DNA of 64,000 nt from Phenylobacterium kunshanense (GCF_003254525.1 NZ_QFYS01000001.1:186001-250000); one strand, 5' to 3'; shown: positions 7,389 to 17,731, counted from the stretch's first letter. Notes: a model not told the origin generated them from the sequence alone. Program-made: numbers and translations.

Positions 7389-8773
7389 ACCGTCGTTCCA
7401 CCATTCTCGCCGCCGTCGCGGTCGCCGCGCTGGGGCTTTCCTCGTGCTCCACCGTCAGCCGTCTGAATCCGTTCGATCGGGGCGACGACAAGCCGAGCGA
7501 GCTGGCCGGCGAAGGCCAGCGCATCTCGATCATTCCCGCTGACCAGAGGCTGGAGCCCGCGGAGGCGCTGAAGGGCGTCGACTTCTTCCTGCCGCCGCCG
7601 ACGCGGGTCGAGGCCTGGCCGTTGCCGGGCGGCAACCCCGAGCAGGCCGTGGGCGCCGTGGACGCGGCCCCCAATCTCGAGATCGCCTGGCGAAAGGGCT
7701 TTGGCGAGGGCGTGAGCCGCGGCCGATATGTGACCGCCCCGCCGGTCGCCGCCGATGGCAAGGTCTTCGTGATGGACGCCGAGGGCCGCGTGGCCGCGCT
7801 CGACGGCCGTACCGGATCGCAGCTCTGGCGGGTGGGTACGAACCCGGGCGACAATAAGCGCGACAAGCTGGGATTCGGCGGGGGCGTGGCCTACGCCGAT
7901 GGCAAGGTCTACGCGGTCTCGGGGCATCGTCAGGTGATGCAGCTCGATGCGGGCACGGGCGCGGTCGGCTGGCGTACGAAGACCAGCGAGGCGATCCATG
8001 GCGCGCCGACGATCTCGGGCGGCCGGGTGTTTGCGGTGGCCCTCGACAACACCCTGCTCACCTTCGATACGGCGACCGGCGCACCGGGCTGGACCTATCA
8101 GGCCCTTTCGGAATCGGCCCGCATACTGTCGGCGTCGAGCCCGGCGGTGTCCGGGGACACCGTCGTCGCCGCGTTCGGCTCCGGCGAACTGGTCGCCCTG
8201 CGCACCGCCAATGGCAACGATCTGTGGAACGAGGCGCTGTCCCGCGCCAGCCGTACGAGCGCGCTGTCCGAGATCCGCGACATTCCTGGCCGCCCGGCGA
8301 TCTATCAGGGCGACGTGTTCGCCGTCAGCCACTCCGGGGTTTTCGCGGCCACCGACCTGCGCACCGGTCAGGCCCGCTGGAGTCTTCCGGTCGTCGGCGT
8401 CACAGGTCCGCTGCCGGCCGGCGACGTGGTCTATGTGGTGTCGAAGACCGGCGACGTGATCTGCGCCTCGCGCGAGAGCGGACAGATCTACTGGATCCGG
8501 AATCTGAACGAGGGCTTCAAGGCCAAGAAGACCGGCGGCTTCTTCGGGATCGGCGGTCAGCGTCAGGCCCAGCCCGTCTGGTCCGCGCCATTGCTTGCGG
8601 GCGAGCGTTTGCTCATCGTCGGCCAGACGGGCCAGCTGGTGGCGTTGAACGCCAAGACCGGCGAGGTCCAGAAGCGGCTCGACCTGAAGGGCGCCTCGAC
8701 CCTCTCGCCGATCGCGATGGGCGATACGGTCTATGTCGTGACTGAGGAGGCGGACCTGATCGCGATTCGCTGA
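7385..8773 (+). CDS. bamB: Outer membrane assembly lipoprotein BamB
   Basis: BamB is a periplasmic lipoprotein of the BAM complex, which inserts beta-barrel proteins into the outer membrane. The 462 residues begin with a lipoprotein signal whose lipobox LSSC places the acylated Cys at residue 21. An eight-bladed PQQ-like beta-propeller follows, with repeated blade motifs such as GKVFVMDAEGRVAALDGRTG, GKVYAVSGHRQVMQLDAGTG and DVVYVVSKTGDVICASRESG. The ATG overlaps the previous stop. It is somewhat longer than E. coli BamB owing to a Pro-rich insertion before the propeller. Confidence 0.92.
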   Translation: MNRRSTILAAVAVAALGLSSCSTVSRLNPFDRGDDKPSELAGEGQRISIIPADQRLEPAEALKGVDFFLPPPTRVEAWPLPGGNPEQAVGAVDAAPNLEIAWRKGFGEGVSRGRYVTAPPVAADGKVFVMDAEGRVAALDGRTGSQLWRVGTNPGDNKRDKLGFGGGVAYADGKVYAVSGHRQVMQLDAGTGAVGWRTKTSEAIHGAPTISGGRVFAVALDNTLLTFDTATGAPGWTYQALSESARILSASSPAVSGDTVVAAFGSGELVALRTANGNDLWNEALSRASRTSALSEIRDIPGRPAIYQGDVFAVSHSGVFAATDLRTGQARWSLPVVGVTGPLPAGDVVYVVSKTGDVICASRESGQIYWIRNLNEGFKAKKTGGFFGIGGQRQAQPVWSAPLLAGERLLIVGQTGQLVALNAKTGEVQKRLDLKGASTLSPIAMGDTVYVVTEEADLIAIR

Positions 8774-8794
8774 TCAGGCCGTTATGCTGGCCGC

Positions 8795-10339
8795 ATGGCG
8801 CTCAAAGTTGCGATCGTCGGTCGGCCGAATGTCGGCAAGTCGACTCTGTTCAACCGACTGGCGGGTAAGAAGCTCGCCATTGTCGACGACCAGCCGGGCG
8901 TCACGCGCGACCGCCGGTTCGGCACGGGGCGGCTGGGCGACCTCGACCTAGAACTGATCGACACCGCGGGGTTCGAGGACGTCACGGACGAGAGTCTGGA
9001 AGCGCGGATGCGCGCCCAGACCGAACTGGCGGTCGACGAAGCCGACGTCGCCCTCTTCGTGGTGGACGCGCGCGAGGGCGTGACCCCGGGCGATGAGATC
9101 TTCGCCGAGGTCCTGCGGCGCAAGAACAAGCCGGTCGTGCTCGCCGCCAACAAGAGCGAGAGCAAGGCCTCGGAAGCCGGCGTCCTGGAAGCCTTCGGTC
9201 TCGGCTTCGGCGAGCCCATTCCGATCTCGGCGGAGCACGGCGAGGGAATGGCCGACCTCTACGCGGCCGTAGCCGCCCACGCGCCGGACCCGGACGCAGA
9301 GGATGGCGAAGAGGGGCCGGGCAAGCCGGTCAGCATCGCGATCGTCGGCCGCCCGAACGCCGGCAAGTCGACCCTGGTGAACCGCCTGATCGGCGAGGAT
9401 CGCCTGCTTACGGGCCCGGAGGCCGGCATCACGCGCGACGCGATCCCGGTGGACTGGGAATGGGACGGGCGGCCGGTACGCCTCGTGGATACCGCCGGCC
9501 TGCGTCGTAAGGCCAAGGTGCAGGCCAAGCTGGAGAAGCTTTCCACCGGTGACACCATCCGGGCCATCACCTTCGCCGAGGTGGTGATCCTGGTGATGGA
9601 CGCCACGCATCCGTTCGAGATCCAGGATCTCCAGATCGCCGATCTGGTGGAGCGCGAGGGGCGCGGTCTCGTCTTCGCCTTGGCCAAGTGGGACCTGATC
9701 GAAGACCCACAGGCGAAGCTGACGGAGATCGTGGAGGAAGCGCACCGCCTCCTGCCGCAGGTGAGGGGGGCGCCGATCGTGGCCCTCTCGGGCGAGACCG
9801 GCCGGGGTGTCGAGCGCCTGATGCCGGCTGTGTTCAAGGTCCACGGCGACTGGTCGACGAAGGTGAAGACCCGCGACCTGAACGACTGGCTGCAGATGGC
9901 GATCAGCCGTCACCCGCCGCCCGCGGTGAATGGCCGCCGCGTGAAGCCGAAGTACATGGCGCAGGTCAAGGCGAGGCCGCCGACCTTCGTCCTGTTCGCC
10001 AGCCGAGCCGACCAGCTCCCTGACCACTACCGGCGCTATCTGGTGAATTCGCTTCGGGAGAGCTTCGAACTGCCGGGGATCCCGATCCGCGTGACGGTGC
10101 GGTCGAACAAGAATCCCTACGCGGAGACCGACGAGGCCGGGCCAGCGCGGACGGCGCCGAGAGCCGCCCGGGCCACGCCCAAGCCGAAGGCCGAGCAGGC
10201 CGGCGGCGCCGCGAAGCCGAAGAAGCCTGCCAAACCCAAGAAGCTCGCAGTTCGTGGGAAGGCCGCGAAGATTGCGCGGCCTGGGGTCAAGCCGAAGCGA
10301 GCGACCCGGTCCGCTTCCAGTCCGAAAAGACCACGCTAG
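8795..10339 (+). CDS. der: Ribosome-assembly GTPase Der (EngA)
   Basis: Der is a tandem-GTPase needed for 50S ribosome assembly. Domain 1 has GRPNVGKST at residues 9-17 and DTAGF; domain 2 has GRPNAGKST near residue 185 and [14 protein letters not shown]-like domain follows to about residue 440. The last 70 or so residues are an unusual Lys/Ala/Pro-rich basic tail (repeats of KPKK and KPKR) beyond the family's normal end. The tail's final 53 bases overlap the convergent SDR gene on the other strand. The end of the gene is correspondingly repetitive in lysine codons. Confidence 0.95.
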   Translation: MALKVAIVGRPNVGKSTLFNRLAGKKLAIVDDQPGVTRDRRFGTGRLGDLDLELIDTAGFEDVTDESLEARMRAQTELAVDEADVALFVVDAREGVTPGDEIFAEVLRRKNKPVVLAANKSESKASEAGVLEAFGLGFGEPIPISAEHGEGMADLYAAVAAHAPDPDAEDGEEGPGKPVSIAIVGRPNAGKSTLVNRLIGEDRLLTGPEAGITRDAIPVDWEWDGRPVRLVDTAGLRRKAKVQAKLEKLSTGDTIRAITFAEVVILVMDATHPFEIQDLQIADLVEREGRGLVFALAKWDLIEDPQAKLTEIVEEAHRLLPQVRGAPIVALSGETGRGVERLMPAVFKVHGDWSTKVKTRDLNDWLQMAISRHPPPAVNGRRVKPKYMAQVKARPPTFVLFASRADQLPDHYRRYLVNSLRESFELPGIPIRVTVRSNKNPYAETDEAGPARTAPRAARATPKPKAEQAGGAAKPKKPAKPKKLAVRGKAAKIARPGVKPKRATRSASSPKRPR

Positions 10340-11033
10340 CGGTCGGCAGGCCGAGGTCGGCCTGGGCCAGTTCCACGACGAGCGGGCCGATCTCCGACGG
10401 ATCGGGCAGGGTCGTCGGATCTTCGCCGGGCATGGCCTCGGCGCGCATCTTGGTCCGCATCCGACCGGGATCGAGCAGCACGGCGCGGACGGTCGTGTTC
10501 TCGAGTTCGTCGGCCCATGTGCGGACGAGGTTCTCCAGCGCCGCCTTGGAAGCGCCGTAGGGGCCCCAGAACGCCTTCGGACGGCTGGCGCGACCGCTGG
10601 TCAGGAAGATGGCGCGAGGCCGCCCAGCGGCGCGCAGCAGCGGTTCGATGCTGCGGATCAGGCGATAGGACGCGGTGAGGTTCACCGACATCACGCGATC
10701 CCAGTGCTTGGGCTCGATGTGCGCGACCGGGGTCATCGGCCCCAGGATGGCCGCAGCGTGCACCAGGACGTCCACGCGGCCGAAGCGCTGGTGGATCGCG
10801 AGGCCGAGCTGATCGAGGCTGCCGTCCTCGGCGATGTCCATCGGGACCAGGGTGGCCGAGGCGCCGGTGAGGCGACGGATCTCATCGTCGAGCTCTTCCA
10901 GGCCGCCCTGGGTGCGCGCAACGGCGACGATGTGCGCGCCCGCGGCGGCGAGGGCCAGGGCGGCGGCGCGGCCGATGCCGCGGCTCGCGCCGGTGACAAG
11001 GGCGATACGGTCTTTGAGAGGCAGTTCAGACAT
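10287..11033 (-). CDS. SDR-family NAD(P)-dependent oxidoreductase
   Basis: A 248-residue classical short-chain dehydrogenase. The cofactor motif TGASRGIG is near residue 14, HAAAILG replaces the usual NNAG, the catalytic Ser is in FLTSGRAS, and YGASKAAL supplies Tyr and Lys. A C-terminal PGRMRTKM segment matches the YciK-like subgroup. Substrate cannot be told. It is the last gene of the radA-cvpA-purF-transporter run on this strand (12 bases after the transporter stop), and its 3' end overlaps der antisense. Confidence 0.85.
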   Translation of the reverse strand: MSELPLKDRIALVTGASRGIGRAAALALAAAGAHIVAVARTQGGLEELDDEIRRLTGASATLVPMDIAEDGSLDQLGLAIHQRFGRVDVLVHAAAILGPMTPVAHIEPKHWDRVMSVNLTASYRLIRSIEPLLRAAGRPRAIFLTSGRASRPKAFWGPYGASKAALENLVRTWADELENTTVRAVLLDPGRMRTKMRAEAMPGEDPTTLPDPSEIGPLVVELAQADLGLPTASVVFSDWKRTGSLASA

Positions 11034-11045
11034 GCGGGGGCGTCT

Positions 11046-12041
11046 CTAGCCGCTTTCGCCGGGGCTGTCAGGCCGCTCGGCATAGCGCTGGGCGATCGCC
11101 GCGCAGGCCATGAGCTGCATCTGGTGGAAGACCATCAGCGGGATCATCGCGACCCCCGCCACGGCGGGAGTGAACAGGGCGGCGGCCATGGGTGCGCCGC
11201 TGGCCAGGGACTTCTTCGAGCCACAGAAGACGATCGCAATCTCGTCCTCCTTGGAGAAACCCAGCGTGCGGGCCGCGAGCACCGTAAGGCCCAGAACCGC
11301 CGTGAGGAGGGCGCCGCAGAGCAGCAGCAGGCGGACGAGATCTAGAGCGCCCAGACGGCTCCAGACGCCCTCCACCACGGCTTCGGAGAAGGCGACGTAG
11401 ACCACCAGGAGGATGGTTCCCCGGTCGAGTTTCCCGAGGGCCTTGGCATGGCGGCTCACCCATTCGCCGATCCAGGGGCGCAGGGCCTGGCCAGCCACGA
11501 AGGGAACAAGGATCTGAAGAATGATCGACCAGATCGCCGTGGGACTCATCGAGCCTTCGGCGTGCAGCAGGGCGCCCACGAGGAGGGGGGTGATGAAGAC
11601 GCCAAGGATGTTCGAGGCGGATGCCGCGGCCACAGCGGCGGGCACGTTCCCGCGGGCGACACCGACGAACGCGATGGAGCTCTGGATGGTGGAGGGCAGG
11701 CAGCCCACGAGGATCAGGCCGGCGGCGAGTTCCGGCGGGGTGATCCAGGCGGGCGCCGCCGCAAGGCCGAGGGTGATCAGCGGGAATGCCGCGAAGGTCG
11801 CGGCCAGGATCACGAGGTGAAGCCGCCAGTGGACGAGGCCGCGGATCACCGCCTCGCGCGACAGTCGCGCGCCGTGGAGGAAGAAGACCACGCCGATCGC
11901 CACCTTGGTCACCCAGCCGAGACCGTCGGCGGCCGCGCCCCTGGCCGGCAGGATGGTGGCGGCCGCCCCCATCAGGACGATGAGGATGAGGTACCAGTCG
12001 GGCCTCAGCCGGGAGAGGAGGCCCGGCCGCTTCGTCGTCAC
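11046..12041 (-). CDS. Bile acid:sodium symporter family transporter
   Basis: A 331-residue inner-membrane protein with nine to ten hydrophobic segments. It fits the SBF-like (BASS, YfeH-type) family: DWYLILIVLMGAAATILPA at the start, VVFFLHGARLSREA, GCLPSTIQSSIAFVGVARGN and the crossover-like ASASNILGVFITPLLVG. Family members move organic anions with sodium or protons; the substrate here is unknown. The GTG start overlaps the purF stop by four bases (GTGA), so translation is probably coupled to purF. Confidence 0.85.
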   Translation of the reverse strand: MTTKRPGLLSRLRPDWYLILIVLMGAAATILPARGAAADGLGWVTKVAIGVVFFLHGARLSREAVIRGLVHWRLHLVILAATFAAFPLITLGLAAAPAWITPPELAAGLILVGCLPSTIQSSIAFVGVARGNVPAAVAAASASNILGVFITPLLVGALLHAEGSMSPTAIWSIILQILVPFVAGQALRPWIGEWVSRHAKALGKLDRGTILLVVYVAFSEAVVEGVWSRLGALDLVRLLLLCGALLTAVLGLTVLAARTLGFSKEDEIAIVFCGSKKSLASGAPMAAALFTPAVAGVAMIPLMVFHQMQLMACAAIAQRYAERPDSPGESG

Positions 12042-13525
12042 GCGTCGACCAGGAACGAGAGCTGCCGCTCACGCACCTCGTTGCGACCCTCGGCGACCTC
12101 CTTGTCGAGAAGCCGGGTCGGGTAGTCGCCGGTGAAATAGTGGTCGGTGAACTGCGGATTGGCCGGGTCGCGCGTCGCTTCCATGGCCCAGTAGAGCCCG
12201 TCCACAGACAGGTAGCCCATGGAATCGACGCCGAGGATCCGGGTGATGTCCTCGACGGAGTGGTTGGCCGCCAGCAGCTTGTCGCGGTCGGGCATGTCGA
12301 TGCCGTAGTAATCGGGCCACATGATCGGCGGCGAGGCCGATCGCAGGTGGACCTCCTTGGCGCCGGCTTCGCGGACCATCTTCACGACGCGGATCGAATT
12401 GGTACCGCGCACGATCGAATCATCCACCAGCAGAACGCGTTTCCCGGCGAGAACCGCGCGGTTCGGCGCGAGTTTCATGCGCACGCCCAGTTCACGCTCG
12501 CCCTGGGTCGGCTGGATGAAGGTCCGGCCGACATAGTGATTGCGGATGATGCCCATTTCGAAGGGCAGGCCGGTCTCCTGGGCGAACCCCAGAGCCGCCG
12601 GGACACCCGAGTCCGGCACGGGCACCACCACGTCCACGTCGGCAGGGGTCTCTTGCGCCAGACGGCGCCCCATGCGCTTGCGGACCTCGTACACGGAGCG
12701 GCCGTTCACGACCGAATCCGGGCGGGCGAAGTACACGTACTCGAAGATGCAGGGGCGGGCCTGTTGGGCGGGGAACGGTCGGAAGCTGCGCAGGCCCTTC
12801 TCATCGATGACGACCATTTCGCCGTGATCGATATCGCGCACAAAGGTGGCCCCGATCATGTCGAGGGCGCAGGTCTCGGACGCCAGCACGCACTTGCCGT
12901 CCAGCGTGCCCAGCACCAGCGGACGGATGCCGAGCGGGTCGCGCACGCCCACCAGCTTCTTGTTGGTCAGGGCGACCAGGGCGTAGCCGCCCTCGATCTG
13001 CTGAAGGGCCTCGGTGAAGCGCTCCAGGAACTTGGGCCGGCGCGAGCGGGCGATCAGGTGAAGAATCGCCTCGGAATCGGAGGTGGACTGGAAGATCGCG
13101 CCTTCCGAGACCAGCTGCTCCCTCAGGGCCAGGAAGTTGGTGAGGTTGCCATTGTGCGCCAAGGCCACGCCGCCTGCCTCGAGGTCGGCGAACATCGGCT
13201 GGACGTTGCGAATGAAGCTGCCGCCGGCGGTGGAGTATCGCGTGTGTCCGATCGCCGCCCGGCCCGGCAAGCGCTTGTTCAGGTCGCCGCCGCCGAAGGC
13301 GTCGCCGACGTAGCCCATGTGCCGCTCGGTGTGGAAGCCCTGGCCGTCGAACGCGGCGATCCCGCACGCCTCCTGGCCACGGTGCTGCAGGGCGTGCAGG
13401 CCAAGCGCGGTGATCCCCGACGCTTCAGGCACGTCCCAGATGCCGAAGACGCCGCACTCGAGGCGGGGCGTATCGTCGTCGGGGTCGCGCGCCGGCGGGG
13501 ACCAACGCTCATGCTGCTGGCTCAT
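12038..13525 (-). CDS. purF: Amidophosphoribosyltransferase
   Basis: PurF uses glutamine and PRPP to make phosphoribosylamine, the first step of purine synthesis. The 495 residues comprise an N-terminal Ntn glutaminase domain whose nucleophile is Cys24, after a propeptide ending PRLE, and a C-terminal phosphoribosyltransferase domain with the PRPP loop VLLVDDSIVRGTNS. Other signatures are GIAHNGN-type AHNGNLTNF, STSDSEAILHLIARS and PVPDSGVPAALGFA. The N-terminal propeptide indicates the B. subtilis-like processed type. It overlaps cvpA upstream and the transporter downstream by four bases each. Confidence 0.95.
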   Translation of the reverse strand: MSQQHERWSPPARDPDDDTPRLECGVFGIWDVPEASGITALGLHALQHRGQEACGIAAFDGQGFHTERHMGYVGDAFGGGDLNKRLPGRAAIGHTRYSTAGGSFIRNVQPMFADLEAGGVALAHNGNLTNFLALREQLVSEGAIFQSTSDSEAILHLIARSRRPKFLERFTEALQQIEGGYALVALTNKKLVGVRDPLGIRPLVLGTLDGKCVLASETCALDMIGATFVRDIDHGEMVVIDEKGLRSFRPFPAQQARPCIFEYVYFARPDSVVNGRSVYEVRKRMGRRLAQETPADVDVVVPVPDSGVPAALGFAQETGLPFEMGIIRNHYVGRTFIQPTQGERELGVRMKLAPNRAVLAGKRVLLVDDSIVRGTNSIRVVKMVREAGAKEVHLRSASPPIMWPDYYGIDMPDRDKLLAANHSVEDITRILGVDSMGYLSVDGLYWAMEATRDPANPQFTDHYFTGDYPTRLLDKEVAEGRNEVRERQLSFLVDA

Positions 13526-14124
13526 CGGGGACGCTCCGGGCGGTCGGTGTCGGGTTCGCGCGCCTCGTAGCGCCCTGTCGCGGTTCTGTCACCTGACCCA
13601 TCGTCGATCGCGCGCTGGAAAGCGGGTTTAAGGCGCCCTGCCACGTCGAGTCCCTTGGGTGCGAGTTCATCCAGCAAGCGCCCCATGTTGCTGGCTAGCG
13701 GCCAGGTCCGGGCGCCGGTGATCCATTGCGGACGGAGGTCTTCGGGCGTGGCGGCGTTGAACATGAGGAACAGAGCCCCCAGGACGATCAGACCGCGCCC
13801 GAGGCCGATCAGCAGGCCGAGGGAGCGGTCGAGGAAGCCGAGCATCTGGGTCTTCTGCACCCGCTGCGCGAGGCCTGCGCCGATCAGCCGCAGGGCGATG
13901 AAGGCGACGACAAAGACCAGGACCAGTGAAGCGACGGTCCCCAGCCAGTCTGGCTGGACCACGCCACGGACGGTCGGTCCGAACGCCGGCAGGCCCAGAA
14001 CCGCCAGCGCCGCCGCCACGACCAGCGCCATGAGGGCGAACACCTCGCGCACCGCGCCACGGAAGAAGCCGACCGCCGCCGAAACGCCCAGCAGCATCAG
14101 AACGAGGATGTCGAACTGGCTCAC
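13522..14124 (-). CDS. cvpA: CvpA family membrane protein
   Basis: A 200-residue inner-membrane protein with four hydrophobic segments in the first 125 residues and a soluble, charged C-terminus ending in many Arg, Asp and Pro. The start FDILVLMLLGVSAAVGFFRG and the FLDRSLGLLIGLGRG segment are typical of CvpA, known from colicin V production and usually located next to purF, as here. Its exact role is unsettled, with links to envelope stress. GTG start overlapping the radA stop (GTGA). Confidence 0.88.
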   Translation of the reverse strand: MSQFDILVLMLLGVSAAVGFFRGAVREVFALMALVVAAALAVLGLPAFGPTVRGVVQPDWLGTVASLVLVFVVAFIALRLIGAGLAQRVQKTQMLGFLDRSLGLLIGLGRGLIVLGALFLMFNAATPEDLRPQWITGARTWPLASNMGRLLDELAPKGLDVAGRLKPAFQRAIDDGSGDRTATGRYEAREPDTDRPERPR

Positions 14125-15491
14125 GAGCGATCCCAGGCGGCGTCATGGATGCGCTGGACGGCGTCGGCTAGGCGGCTCGCGCCCGTATAGGCCACCGCCG
14201 CGCCGTCCACGTCGGCTGGGCCAAGCGCCTGACGGAAACCCAGCTTCGCGGCTTCCTTGAGGCGCGATTCCATCCGGCTAACCGGTCTCACCTCGCCGGA
14301 CAGGCTGATTTCGCCGAACACGACGCAGTCCTGGGGCAGGGCGACGTCGAACGCCGAGGACGCGAGAGCGGCCGCGGCGGCGAGGTCGGCGGCGGGTTCG
14401 GAGATTCGAAGCCCGCCAGCGACGTTCAGATAGACATCCTTGTCGCCAAAGCCGAGCCCGCAGCGGGCCTCCAGCACGGCAAGGATCATGGCGAGGCGGC
14501 CGGAGTCCCAGCCGACGACCGCCCGGCGGGGTGTGCCGTAGGCCGACGGCGCCACCAGGGCCTGGATCTCCACCAGCACCGGGCGGGATCCCTCGATCCC
14601 GGCGAACACGGCGGCGCCTGCCGCGCGCTCTCCGGCGGTGTTGAGGAACAGCGCCGAGGGGTTTCTCACCTCGGTGAGCCCCGCGTCGCCCATTTCGAAG
14701 ACGCCGATCTCGTCGGTGGCTCCGAAGCGGTTCTTGGCCCCGCGGAGGATGCGGAACGGATAGCCCCGCTCGCCCTCGAAGGCGAAGACGGCGTCGACCA
14801 TGTGCTCGACCACACGAGGACCGGCGATGGCGCCTTCCTTGGTCACGTGGCCCACGAGGATGACGGCGAGGCCCCGCTTCTTGGCCAGGCGCACCAGTTC
14901 GCCGGCGGCCGCGCGCACCTGCGTCACCGAGCCGGGCGCGGCCTCGTGGTTGTCGCTCCACATCGTCTGGATGGAATCGATCACCACCAGGTCGAAGGGT
15001 TCGGCCTTCAAGCCGTCGAGGATGGCGCGAAGCGAGGTCTCGGCCGCCAGCTTCACCGGCGCGTCGGCGAGACCCATCCGCTGGGCCCGGCCACGCACCT
15101 GCTCGATCGCCTCCTCGCCCGAGATGTAGGCGCAGCCCTGTCCCCGCCGGGCCGCCTCGGCGGCGACCTGCAGCAGCAGGGTCGACTTGCCGACGCCGGG
15201 ATCGCCGCCCACCAGGATGGCGGAGCCAGGGACAACCCCGCCACCGCAGACCCGGTCCCATTCGCCCACGCCGGTGGCGATGCGCGGCGGCGCGGGGGTG
15301 GCTTCGTCCAACCCTTCGAAGGCGAGATGGCGGCTCCGCGTGGCCTTGGTGGGCTTCAGTGCGCCCGGCGGCCGGCTGGCCAGTTCTTCGACCAGCGTGT
15401 TCCACGCGCCGCAGGCGGGGCACTGGCCAGACCAGCGCGTCTGCACGGCCCCGCAGGACTGGCAGGCATAGATGGCGCCGTCGCGGGCCAT
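14121..15491 (-). CDS. radA: DNA repair protein RadA
   Basis: RadA (Sms) is a RecA-like helicase that drives branch migration during recombinational repair. The 456 residues have a four-cysteine zinc finger (Cys10, Cys13, Cys24, Cys27), a Walker A site in GGDPGVGKST, the RadA-specific KNRFGATDEIG motif, and a C-terminal Lon-protease-like domain starting with VGWDSGRLAMILAVLEARCG. Length is normal. First gene of a tightly overlapping run (radA-cvpA-purF-transporter); the gap to parE upstream on the same strand is 88 bases. Confidence 0.95.
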   Translation of the reverse strand: MARDGAIYACQSCGAVQTRWSGQCPACGAWNTLVEELASRPPGALKPTKATRSRHLAFEGLDEATPAPPRIATGVGEWDRVCGGGVVPGSAILVGGDPGVGKSTLLLQVAAEAARRGQGCAYISGEEAIEQVRGRAQRMGLADAPVKLAAETSLRAILDGLKAEPFDLVVIDSIQTMWSDNHEAAPGSVTQVRAAAGELVRLAKKRGLAVILVGHVTKEGAIAGPRVVEHMVDAVFAFEGERGYPFRILRGAKNRFGATDEIGVFEMGDAGLTEVRNPSALFLNTAGERAAGAAVFAGIEGSRPVLVEIQALVAPSAYGTPRRAVVGWDSGRLAMILAVLEARCGLGFGDKDVYLNVAGGLRISEPAADLAAAAALASSAFDVALPQDCVVFGEISLSGEVRPVSRMESRLKEAAKLGFRQALGPADVDGAAVAYTGASRLADAVQRIHDAAWDRS

Positions 15492-15579
15492 GGGTGCTCC
15501 TGATTCGGTCGGACCCGAGTCTATCCGAGCTGGCGTTCCCGGTCTGTGCTCGCGGGCGCTATCGCCTCAAAGTTCGCCC

Positions 15580-17640
15580 CTAGACGTCCAGGTCCGCCAC
15601 GGCGAATTCCGCGTTCTCCTGGATGAACCGGAAGCGCAGCTCGGGCTTGCGGCCCATGAGGGCTTCCACCAGGTCCTCCACGGTCTCCTCCGCACGCGGC
15701 AGAGTGACCCGCGCCAGGGTGCGGGTCTTGGGGTCCATGGTGGTTTCCTTGAGCTGGGCGGGCATCATTTCGCCCAGGCCCTTGAACCGGCTGATGTCGG
15801 GCTTCTTGCCCTTGAACTCGCTGGCCAGCAGTTCGTCACGGTGCGCGTCATCGCGGGCGTAGACGGCTTTGCCGCCATGGCTGATGCGGTAGAGCGGCGG
15901 CAGGGCCAGGTAGAGGCGGCCGGACCGGATCAGGTCGGGCATCGTGCGGAAGAAGAAGGTGATCAGCAGGCTGGCGATGTGGGCGCCGTCCACGTCGGCG
16001 TCCGTCATGATGATGATGCGCTCGTAGCGCAGCTCTTCTTCCTTGAATTTCGAACCGGCCTGGACACCGAGCGCCAGGAGCAGGTCCGAAAGCTCCTTGT
16101 TGCCGCCGAACTTGTCGCTCGAGGCGGAGGCGACGTTCAGGATCTTGCCGCGAAGGGGCAGGATCGCCTGGTTCTTGCGGTCCCGCGCTTGCTTGGCCGA
16201 GCCGCCGGCCGAGTCGCCTTCGACCAGGAAGAGTTCCGCGCCGTCGATGGCCTGACCGGCGCAGTCGGCCAGCTTGCCTGGCAGCCGGAGCTTGCGCGTG
16301 GCTGAGGCCCGGGCGGTCTCCTTTTCCTTGCGCCGTTTCAGCCGCTCCTCGGCGCGCTCGACGACGAACTGGAGCAGGGCGCTCGCGGCCTTGGGCTGGG
16401 CGGTCAGCCAATGGTCGAACGGGTCGGCGACGGCCTTCTCCACCAGGCGCTGGGCCTCGGTGGACGAGAGTTTCTCCTTGGTCTGGCCCTGGAATTCGGG
16501 ATCGCGGATGAAGACGCTGACCAGAGCGCCCGCCTGGGCCACCACGTCGTCGGCGGTGATCAGGCCGCCGCGTTTCTCGCCGATCAACTCGGCGTACTGC
16601 TTGAGGCCGCGGGTGAGCACCGCGCGCAGCCCGCTCTCGTGCGTGCCGCCTTCGGGCGTCGGGACTGTGTTGCAGTACGACTGCATGAAGCTGTCGGCTT
16701 CGCCGAAGCCGGCGGGGGTCCAGGCGATGGCCCACTCGACCTTGCCGGCCTCCCCAGGCCGCTCGTAGCGGCCGGTGAAGGGCGCCGGCGTCACCGTCTC
16801 CAGCCCCTTGATCCGTTCGGCCAGGAAGTCGGCGAGGCCATTCGGGAAGCGGAAGGTCGCCTCGGGCGGGGTCTGGTCGTGGATGCGGCTGGGGTCGCAC
16901 TTCCAGCGGATCTCGACGCCGCCGAACAGGTACGCCTTGGACCGGGCCATGCGGTAGAGCCGCGCCGGCTTGAAGGCGACGCCCTCGCCGAAGATCACCG
17001 GATCGGGCGTGAAGCTGATCTGGGTGCCCTTCTTGCGCGTGGGGCCCAGCTTCTCGATCGGGCCAAGCGGCTTGCCGCGGGTGAAGGCCTGCCGCCACTC
17101 GAAGCCGTCCTTCCAGGCGGTGACTTCCACCCGCTCGGAAAGAGCGTTCACCACCGAGACGCCTACGCCGTGCAGACCGCCCGAGGTCTCGTACGCCTTG
17201 CCCGAGAACTTACCGCCCGAGTGCAGGACGGTCATGATCACTTCCAGCGCCGACTTGCCCGGGTGCTTGGGGTGCGGGTCGACGGGGATGCCGCGGCCGT
17301 CGTCCTTCACCGTCAGGGCGCCGTCGGCGTCGAGGCTGACCTCGATGACCTTGGCATGGCCGGCGACCGCCTCGTCCATGGCGTTGTCGAGCACCTCCGC
17401 GAAGAGGTGATGCAGCGCCCGCTCGTCGGTGCCGCCGATGTACATGCCCGGCCGCTTGCGGACCGGCTCCAGCCCCTCGAGGACCTCGATGTCCTTCGCC
17501 GAATAGCCCCCCGATGGCTTGGCGCCCGTGACCGCGGGATCGGGGCGCGGCTCGTGGCTCTCGGCCAGCGGCGCCGCCGGCGCGGGGTTCAGCGCGCCGT
17601 CGAACAGGTCGGGTAGCGGATTGGCGGAGGACTTCGACAT
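15580..17640 (-). CDS. parE: DNA topoisomerase IV subunit B
   Basis: ParE is the ATPase subunit of topoisomerase IV, which decatenates daughter chromosomes. The 686 residues hold a GHKL ATPase domain (LEGLEPVRKRPGMYIG, DNAMDEAVAGHA, DDGRGIPVDPHP, GGLHGVGVSVVNALS), a transducer domain and a TOPRIM domain (LVEGDSAGGSAKQARDRKNQ, MTDADVDGAHI). It lacks the long insert of some GyrB proteins, and the ending MGRKPELRFRFIQENAEFA is ParE-like. The ATG at 17640 is preferred: the frame runs 78 codons further upstream but reads through the divergent promoter and the next gene's start. Confidence 0.93.
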   Translation of the reverse strand: MSKSSANPLPDLFDGALNPAPAAPLAESHEPRPDPAVTGAKPSGGYSAKDIEVLEGLEPVRKRPGMYIGGTDERALHHLFAEVLDNAMDEAVAGHAKVIEVSLDADGALTVKDDGRGIPVDPHPKHPGKSALEVIMTVLHSGGKFSGKAYETSGGLHGVGVSVVNALSERVEVTAWKDGFEWRQAFTRGKPLGPIEKLGPTRKKGTQISFTPDPVIFGEGVAFKPARLYRMARSKAYLFGGVEIRWKCDPSRIHDQTPPEATFRFPNGLADFLAERIKGLETVTPAPFTGRYERPGEAGKVEWAIAWTPAGFGEADSFMQSYCNTVPTPEGGTHESGLRAVLTRGLKQYAELIGEKRGGLITADDVVAQAGALVSVFIRDPEFQGQTKEKLSSTEAQRLVEKAVADPFDHWLTAQPKAASALLQFVVERAEERLKRRKEKETARASATRKLRLPGKLADCAGQAIDGAELFLVEGDSAGGSAKQARDRKNQAILPLRGKILNVASASSDKFGGNKELSDLLLALGVQAGSKFKEEELRYERIIIMTDADVDGAHIASLLITFFFRTMPDLIRSGRLYLALPPLYRISHGGKAVYARDDAHRDELLASEFKGKKPDISRFKGLGEMMPAQLKETTMDPKTRTLARVTLPRAEETVEDLVEALMGRKPELRFRFIQENAEFAVADLDV

Positions 17641-17731
17641 GGACCCCGAAAGGTGGTGCGATTCTACAAGCGGCCGGTATGAATCGGCGGCCGCCCTAAG
17701 GCAATGCGGCGAGTTGCGGGGGAGGGATCGC

